Source of the DNA: Collinsella sp. | GTDB lineage: Bacteria > Actinomycetota > Coriobacteriia > Coriobacteriales > Coriobacteriaceae | DNA: 5,002 nucleotides | NCBI GenBank assembly: GCA_014871545.1 | Contig: WGSR01000126.1 | Location: 1-5,002, forward strand | Direction: 5' to 3' | Shown here: in pieces, positions 1-5,002 of the stretch | Layout: each line of letters starts with the position of its first letter | Position numbering within the stretch: the stretch's first letter is position 1 | Notes under the pieces: generated by a model | Databases searched by the model: none | Told to the model about the DNA's origin: nothing | The model's input: the letters and a program-made list of their open reading frames with translations, nothing else | Made by a program: the position numbers and the translations under genes

Positions 1-2276
1 GCCAGCAGCGGATCCAGACCACTCGCGTCCGAGATCTCGACCATAAAGCGCAGGGTTGCAATACCCTCGCGGTTGGTCGACGTGGCGGCAGAAAGGATAT
101 TGCCGCCCGCATCGCCAATGGCAATGGTGACATCCTTGAGCAGGCCCATACGGTCCAAGCACTCGACCACGATCTCGACCTGGAAGAGGGTGTCGGCAGC
201 GCCGTCCCACTCCACATCGATCATGCGCTCGGGATGTTCCATAAGACCCTTGACGTTGGGGCAGTTGGCGCGATGTACCGAAACGCCACGACCGCGCGTG
301 ATGAAGCCGACGATGTCGTCGCCCGTCACGGGGTTGCAGCAATGAGCCAGACGGACCAGCAGGCCGCTGTTGCTCTCGCCCTTGACGATAATGCCGTTAC
401 TGGCGCTCTTGCCGCGCTTTTGCGGCTTGCGGTTGGAGCCGCGAGCAGGCTGTTTCACGACCTCGGCGATAGCCTCGGCCTTGGTGAGCTGTTCCTCGGG
501 CTTGGGGTCCAAGATTTGCTCGACCTTATTGCCCACAGTGCGCGGGGCAACCTTGCCGGCGCCGACGGCGGCAAACAGGTCCTCGAGCTGCTTGAAGTTA
601 AACTGCTCCGCTACGGCGTTGAGCGCACGCGTCGAACGCGGCGTAGAAATGCCATAGCCACGCTTCCGCAGGTCCTTGGCCAGCATATCGCGGCCGGCAG
701 CAGCGTCGTCATCCTTGGTCGCAGCGGCAAAATAGCGGCGGATCTTTGACTTGGCGGAAGGCGTCTTAACGATCTTGAGCCAATCACGCGACGGCTTGGA
801 ACTCTTGTTAGTCAGGATCTCGACACGGTCACCCGTCTTAATCTCGTGCGTGAGCGGAGCCACCGCACCGTTGATTTTGGCGCCGACGCAATGGTTTCCC
901 ACCTCGGTGTGAACGGCATAGGCAAAGTCGAGCGGCGTGGAGCCGGCACGAAGCGCCATGACCTCGCCCTTGGGCGTAAAGACGAAGATCTCCTGATCGA
1001 AGAGGTCGACCTTCAGCGAATGCAGGTATTCCTTGGCGTCGGTGATCTCATCAGACGCAGCCCAATCGAGCGAATGCTTGAGCCAGTTGATCTGGTCGTC
1101 CAAACGTTGAGCGTCATTGGTCTTGGAAGCAGACGATCCGCCCGACTTCTTATATAGCCAGTGGGCGGCAATGCCGTACTCGGCCTGCTCATGCATCTCA
1201 TAGGTTCGAATCTGAATCTCGAGCGGGCGGGCCGTGGGGCCGATAACCGTCGTATGGAGCGACTGGTAGTTATTGACCTTGGGCATGGCGATATAGTCTT
1301 TAAAGCGACCGGGCATGGGGTGCCACAGCGTATGCACTGCGCCGAGCGTGGAGTAGCAATCGCGCACCGAATGGGTAATAACGCGCAGCGCCACCAAATC
1401 GTAGATCTCGGAGAATTCCTTGCCCTTGCGCTTCATCTTTTGGTAGATGGACCAATAGTGCTTGGAGCGGCCGTTGATCTGGAAGCCCTCCAGGCCAATG
1501 CGGTTGAGCTCGTCGGTGAGCGTCTTGATGGTCTCGGCCAGATAGCGCTCGCGAACCTCGCGCGACTCAGCCACCATGCGCGCGATGCGCTGGTAGGCGT
1601 CGGGCTCAAGGTAGAAGAAGGACAGGTCCTCGAGCTCCCATTTAATGGAGCTCATGCCCAGACGGTCGGCCAGAGGCGCATACACGTCCATGGTCTCGCG
1701 AGCCTTAAACAGGCGACGGTCCTCACGCAGGGCTGCAAGGGTGCGCATGTTGTGCAGACGGTCGGCAAGCTTAACGATGATGACGCGGATGTCCTTGGAC
1801 ATGGCGAGGAACATCTTGCGCAGCGTGAGGGCCTGTTTCTCGTCCATGCTGTCGACTTCGATGTTGGTGAGCTTGGTCACGCCATCGACGAGCTCGGCCA
1901 CCGTATCGCCAAACAGGCCGGAAACATCGGCAAGCGAAGTCTCGGTATCCTCGACGGTATCGTGCAGCAGCGCGGCGCACACCACGTCACAGTCCATCTT
2001 AAGATCGGCCAGAATGATGGCCACCTCGACGGGATGGTTGATGTACATCTCACCCGAGCGCCGCTTTTGGTTGCAATGCTTCTCGGCAGCAAAGCAGTAG
2101 GCCTGCTCAACCTTAGAAAAGTCGTCCTCATTCATATATTTGAGGCACAGACGCTCCAGCTTGTCGTAGCTGTCCGCCATAATCTCGGGCGGCAGCTCAT
2201 CGGCATGCTTATAGTGCTCCATCTCCGAAAACGGCTGGAGGGTGGAATCATGGGCGGTACGGGCTGCGGCATCCAT
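1..2276 (-). CDS. rel: Bifunctional (p)ppGpp synthetase/hydrolase, RelA/SpoT (Rel) family; C-terminus cut by window edge
   Basis: Makes (p)ppGpp from ATP and GTP/GDP and hydrolyses it back; cytosolic, ribosome-associated stringent-response enzyme. 758 codons are visible from the ATG at 2276 with no stop before base 1. Domains in order: HD hydrolase (about residues 50-200) with the metal/catalytic set H81, H105-D106, E109-D110 and D172 (KLADRLHN); synthetase (about 240-375) with GRSKHYW (269-275), D293, RFKD (324-327) and EIQIRT (353-358); TGS (about 428-489); helical domain; zinc-finger/RIS with C646, C647, H668 and C672; ACT from about 697. RFKD is the form typical of bifunctional Rel rather than of synthetase-only RelA, and both active sites look intact, so dual activity is expected. 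Related proteins run about 720-790 residues, so only the last 20 or so are probably missing. The start is set by a good Shine-Dalgarno 6 bases upstream and an in-frame stop 18 bases upstream. It follows recJ by 15 bases, probably in one operon. Residues 609-632 form a basic linker. Confidence 0.96.
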   Translation of the reverse strand, partial: MDAAARTAHDSTLQPFSEMEHYKHADELPPEIMADSYDKLERLCLKYMNEDDFSKVEQAYCFAAEKHCNQKRRSGEMYINHPVEVAIILADLKMDCDVVCAALLHDTVEDTETSLADVSGLFGDTVAELVDGVTKLTNIEVDSMDEKQALTLRKMFLAMSKDIRVIIVKLADRLHNMRTLAALREDRRLFKARETMDVYAPLADRLGMSSIKWELEDLSFFYLEPDAYQRIARMVAESREVRERYLAETIKTLTDELNRIGLEGFQINGRSKHYWSIYQKMKRKGKEFSEIYDLVALRVITHSVRDCYSTLGAVHTLWHPMPGRFKDYIAMPKVNNYQSLHTTVIGPTARPLEIQIRTYEMHEQAEYGIAAHWLYKKSGGSSASKTNDAQRLDDQINWLKHSLDWAASDEITDAKEYLHSLKVDLFDQEIFVFTPKGEVMALRAGSTPLDFAYAVHTEVGNHCVGAKINGAVAPLTHEIKTGDRVEILTNKSSKPSRDWLKIVKTPSAKSKIRRYFAAATKDDDAAAGRDMLAKDLRKRGYGISTPRSTRALNAVAEQFNFKQLEDLFAAVGAGKVAPRTVGNKVEQILDPKPEEQLTKAEAIAEVVKQPARGSNRKPQKRGKSASNGIIVKGESNSGLLVRLAHCCNPVTGDDIVGFITRGRGVSVHRANCPNVKGLMEHPERMIDVEWDGAADTLFQVEIVVECLDRMGLLKDVTIAIGDAGGNILSAATSTNREGIATLRFMVEISDASGLDPLL

Positions 2277-2282
2277 CGAGGT

Positions 2283-2288
2283 CCCCTT
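2283..2288 (-). promoter_or_regulatory. Ribosome binding site of rel
   Basis: On the minus strand the 15 bases between the recJ stop and the rel ATG read GGGAAGGGGACCTCG. The AAGGGG core lies 6 bases from the ATG at 2276, a normal Shine-Dalgarno distance. A second G run (2289-2291) starts directly at the recJ stop codon. The site fixes the rel start and suggests that rel is translated from the recJ message, possibly with help from ribosomes ending on recJ. No promoter-like sequence fits in the gap. Confidence 0.75.
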
Positions 2289-2291
2289 CCC

Positions 2292-5002
2292 CTAGGCCCG
2301 CGGTACGATCGGGCGGTTAACTTTGGCTAGCATATCAGAAGCGCACGAATCGAGCGCCCAGCTCCGGAAAGCCGAAAACTCCATGCGCGAGCGCAAGCCC
2401 TCCAAATAGCGAATTGACCTGCTCAATTGCACGCGGCCGGGGTTTTCGGCCATCGCGATGCGACGGGTGTCGTCAAACCCCGAAACGCGACAGAAACCAA
2501 GCTCTTCGAAGATTCCTAGGCCGCTTTCCACCGAGCGCTCGTCGACCGGCGTGCGGGCATCGATGGCAAGGCACATCTGCGCGATGTCGATATCGCTTGC
2601 GCAGAATGAATCATCCCCGGTCTTGCCGCGGTTGGAGCGCCACATGGTCTGCAGCGCGCGATAGAGTGTGACGAGCTCGTCGCGCTCGGGTGCGTAGCAG
2701 TCGAGCAGGCGCTCGTTAATGCGGGCATCGCGCGACGAATAGAGCAGGTGGATCACGGCGGGCTGGCCATCGCGACCGGCACGGCCGCTCATCTGGTTAA
2801 ACTCAATGCCGCCAAACGGCATGTGATAGAGCACGACATGGCGGATATCGGGCAGGTTGACGCCCTCGCCAAAGGCAGATGTCGAGACGATGCAGCTGAG
2901 GCTGCCGTCTCGGAATGCTTCCTCCACGCGACGGCGATCGGAACGCACAAGCCCCGCGTTATAGAACGCGATATGGGTTGCGCAATCGGGCACACGCTTG
3001 CGCAACGTCTTGGCGAGCGCCACGGACTGGTCGCGCGAATTGACGTAGATGACGGTCTTTTCCCCCGTCGCCACAATCGACACCAAACGGTTCTCGCGAC
3101 TTGCAAGATCGCGGTCGTCCTCGAGCCGCAGGTTCTCGCGCACCGTCTCGTCGACCACCGTGCGAGTGATCGGCAACATGCGGGCAAGCTCGGCCACAAC
3201 CGGAGCCGTCGCGGTGGCCGTCGCAGCCATAACGACCGGGTCGCCCAGGGCTTTGAGGATATCGGGCATGTCGAGATAGGCGCTGCGGTCGCCGCCCTTG
3301 GCAAGACCGGCATGATGCGCCTCATCGATAACGACAAAGCCGATGCGGCCCGAACGCGCAAAGCGGTCACGGTGGATAGACAGGAACTCGGGCGTCGTGA
3401 GCACGATACCGGTGCGGCCCGAAGCTAGACCGGCGAACACGTCATCGCGTGCGGCCTCCACGGTCTCGCCGGTCAGCACGCCAACGCCAATGCCAAGCGC
3501 TGCCATCGTCGACGAGAGGTGATAGGCCTGGTCGGCAACGAGCGCGCGCAGCGGATAGACAAAGATGCTCGCACGCCCGCGAAGGACCGCCTCGCGCGCG
3601 GCATGCACGTGGAAGATAAGCGACTTGCCGCGCCCCGTTCCCATAACGGCCAGAACACTTTGGTGATCGGCCAGGGCATCGAGCGCCTCGACCTGCGCGC
3701 GGTGCGGCTGGTTCGAGCCGATAAAGCTATGGATAAGCGAGCGCGTGAGCTCAGCATAAGAAAGCTGGGCGAGCGTCTCGCGTTTACGCGACTCCAGGCG
3801 CAGGCCAGAATCCGCCGGTTGCACGCCGCGGCGAAGTTCACATGCCGGATCGTCGATATTGGACGCCGTGGTATCGCGCACCAAGACATCCTTGATCATG
3901 AGCTTGGGCTTCACACGCCCCTGCCAATGCTCGGCAACGGCCTCGAACACCAAGTCGACAGCGCTATCGCAGTTGATGAGCTTATCGATTTGCGGCACGC
4001 GGAACATAATGGCCGGCACGCTCGCGGCGCCATCGGTCGCCACAAAGCGCATGTGCTCGCCGGTTTTGCCCACCACGGCGCGATCGCACATCGTCACGCC
4101 CTCGGCGGCCAGCAGCGGCACCTTGTTGCCCTGGCCAAACGGCTCAAGACGGGAAATCTGCTCTATAGTCTCGATATTCAGCTCGGAAAGGTCGACCGTG
4201 GCGGCAACCTCGTCGATGTCTTCAAAGTCCTCGGCGGGAATCTCCGATAGCACGGCGGAAAGGCGACGACGGAATTCATCGAGCTTGGATGCCTCGATGG
4301 TCACACCCACCGCACCGGCATGTCCGCCGCGACGAATCAGCAGGTCGGAACAGCGCTCGACGGCGTCAAACAGGTTAACTTTGCCCACCGAGCGACCAGA
4401 ACCGCGCGCGATACCGTCCTCGATCGAGAACAGCAGCGCCGGCACGTGATAGCGGTTGGTCAGACGGCTTGCCACGATGCCCTTGACACCCTCGTGCCAG
4501 CCTTCGCCGCCCACGACGATCGCGCGTCCGCCGTCATAGGTCTCCTCGACCTTTGCCATGGCATCGCGCGTGAGCTCCGCCTCGATCTCACGGCGCTGGC
4601 GGTTGATTTCCTCGAGCTCAGCCGCCAGCGCGCTTGCTTCGATGGGATTGCGGGCAAGCAGCAGGTCGAGCGCCAGCTTGGGATCGGCCATGCGACCGGC
4701 AGCGTTTAAGCGGGGAATGAGCGAGAATGACAGGCCATCCGCCGTAATGCTCGAAAGGTCCGCCTTGGCAAGCGCGGCAAGTGCGATGTAGCCGGGACGG
4801 GCCGTCACGCGCATCTGCTGGATGCCCTCGGCGACCAGTGCGCGGTTCTCGGGCGTAAGCGGCATCATATCGGACACGGTGCCCAGCGCCGCGACCTCGA
4901 TTAGCGAACGCCAATACGACGGCTTGCCCAGGCGCTCACCCAGGACTTGCACCAGCTTGAGCGCCACACCAGCACCGGCAAGCTCGCGCGAGGGGCCCTC
5001 GT
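2292..5002 (-). CDS. recJ: RecJ single-strand DNA exonuclease fused to a RecQ-like SF2 helicase; N-terminus beyond window edge
   Basis: 902 codons are visible, numbered here from the first complete codon at 5000; the stop TAG is at 2294-2292. Residues 1-375 are the later part of RecJ, a 5'-3' exonuclease on single-stranded DNA: LAGAGVALKL (7-16), ALGTVSD with a conserved Asp at 44, LNAAGR (98-103), DHHA1 motifs GWHEGVKGIVASRL (167-180), GSGRS (200-204) and GGHAGAVG (225-232), and an OB-type domain starting near LEPFGQGN (285-292). A linker leads into an SF2 helicase (about 417-780): Walker A GTGRGKS (454-460), YPLRAL, DEAH (559-562), ATATATA, AFGEGVNLPD and QMSGRAGRDG (736-745). The last 110 or so residues are unassigned. 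The DHH motifs I-III lie outside the window, an estimated 200 residues, so the whole protein would be about 1,100 residues. GTG at 4967 is an internal codon, not the start, because the frame stays open upstream and already encodes RecJ motifs. Likely role: coupled unwinding and resection in RecF-type recombination and fork repair, by analogy with RecQ plus RecJ of E. coli. Confidence 0.93.
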   Translation of the reverse strand, partial: EGPSRELAGAGVALKLVQVLGERLGKPSYWRSLIEVAALGTVSDMMPLTPENRALVAEGIQQMRVTARPGYIALAALAKADLSSITADGLSFSLIPRLNAAGRMADPKLALDLLLARNPIEASALAAELEEINRQRREIEAELTRDAMAKVEETYDGGRAIVVGGEGWHEGVKGIVASRLTNRYHVPALLFSIEDGIARGSGRSVGKVNLFDAVERCSDLLIRRGGHAGAVGVTIEASKLDEFRRRLSAVLSEIPAEDFEDIDEVAATVDLSELNIETIEQISRLEPFGQGNKVPLLAAEGVTMCDRAVVGKTGEHMRFVATDGAASVPAIMFRVPQIDKLINCDSAVDLVFEAVAEHWQGRVKPKLMIKDVLVRDTTASNIDDPACELRRGVQPADSGLRLESRKRETLAQLSYAELTRSLIHSFIGSNQPHRAQVEALDALADHQSVLAVMGTGRGKSLIFHVHAAREAVLRGRASIFVYPLRALVADQAYHLSSTMAALGIGVGVLTGETVEAARDDVFAGLASGRTGIVLTTPEFLSIHRDRFARSGRIGFVVIDEAHHAGLAKGGDRSAYLDMPDILKALGDPVVMAATATATAPVVAELARMLPITRTVVDETVRENLRLEDDRDLASRENRLVSIVATGEKTVIYVNSRDQSVALAKTLRKRVPDCATHIAFYNAGLVRSDRRRVEEAFRDGSLSCIVSTSAFGEGVNLPDIRHVVLYHMPFGGIEFNQMSGRAGRDGQPAVIHLLYSSRDARINERLLDCYAPERDELVTLYRALQTMWRSNRGKTGDDSFCASDIDIAQMCLAIDARTPVDERSVESGLGIFEELGFCRVSGFDDTRRIAMAENPGRVQLSRSIRYLEGLRSRMEFSAFRSWALDSCASDMLAKVNRPIVPRA

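Noticed and set aside
234..749. Plus-strand open frame of 171 codons, rich in Ala, Leu and Gly
   Set aside because: It is antisense to the helical and zinc-finger regions of Rel, where the minus strand gives clear conserved residues (CC...HRANC). The composition is typical of a shadow frame.
2296..2314. GC-rich inverted repeat (GCCCG ... CGGGC) just before the recJ stop, as a possible terminator or attenuator
   Set aside because: The stem has only 5 base pairs with a 9-base loop, there is no T run after it on the minus strand, and it lies inside recJ coding sequence. Such short GC hairpins are expected by chance here.
1161..2330. Long plus-strand open frame of 389 codons opposite the 5' half of rel
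   Set aside because: It lies antisense to the conserved HD and synthetase domains of Rel. In GC-rich DNA, codon bias on one strand often leaves the opposite strand open. The translation shows no recognisable motif and it runs across the recJ-rel junction.
2748..4250. Plus-strand open frames at 2748-3428 and 3519-4250
   Set aside because: Both are antisense to the helicase and RecJ motifs of the minus-strand gene. Their His- and Arg-rich translations match no family I recognise.
4965..4967. GTG at 4967 as the start of the RecJ-helicase gene
   Set aside because: The frame remains open to the window edge, and the codons just upstream encode ELAGAG, part of the conserved RecJ motif that continues as VALKL. 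The true start is outside the window.

Overview
The window is GC-rich (roughly 60% by eye), is coding almost end to end, and carries two large genes on the minus strand, both cut by the window edges. Reading in the direction of transcription (right to left), the first is a RecJ-type single-strand DNA exonuclease fused in one frame to a RecQ-like SF2 helicase (5002 to 2292, N-terminus beyond the window). After a 15-base gap comes a long bifunctional (p)ppGpp synthetase/hydrolase, Rel (2276 to 1, last part of the ACT domain beyond the window).

The high-GC codon use, the oversized RecJ with a C-terminal helicase and the Gram-positive type Rel placed directly downstream suggest an actinobacterial genome, most likely a Coriobacteriia gut lineage such as Collinsella. 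This taxonomic call is inference from recalled family features, not from a search.

The layout is simple. Bases 1-2276 are rel, 2277-2291 hold only its ribosome binding site, and 2292-5002 are the recJ-helicase fusion. There is no non-coding stretch longer than 15 bases, and I see no RNA gene, repeat array, mobile element or CRISPR. All plus-strand open frames look like antisense shadows of these two genes.

The two genes are almost certainly co-transcribed, because spacing is tight, the rel Shine-Dalgarno lies directly after the recJ stop, and there is no room for a promoter. The exonuclease-helicase would unwind DNA and degrade 5'-ended single strands in RecF-type recombination and stalled-fork repair. 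Rel sets (p)ppGpp levels in response to starvation. The recJ-rel order recalls the recJ-apt-relA order of Firmicutes, here without apt. The point most worth following up is the physical coupling of RecJ to a divergent RecQ-like helicase that lacks RecQ's usual accessory elements.
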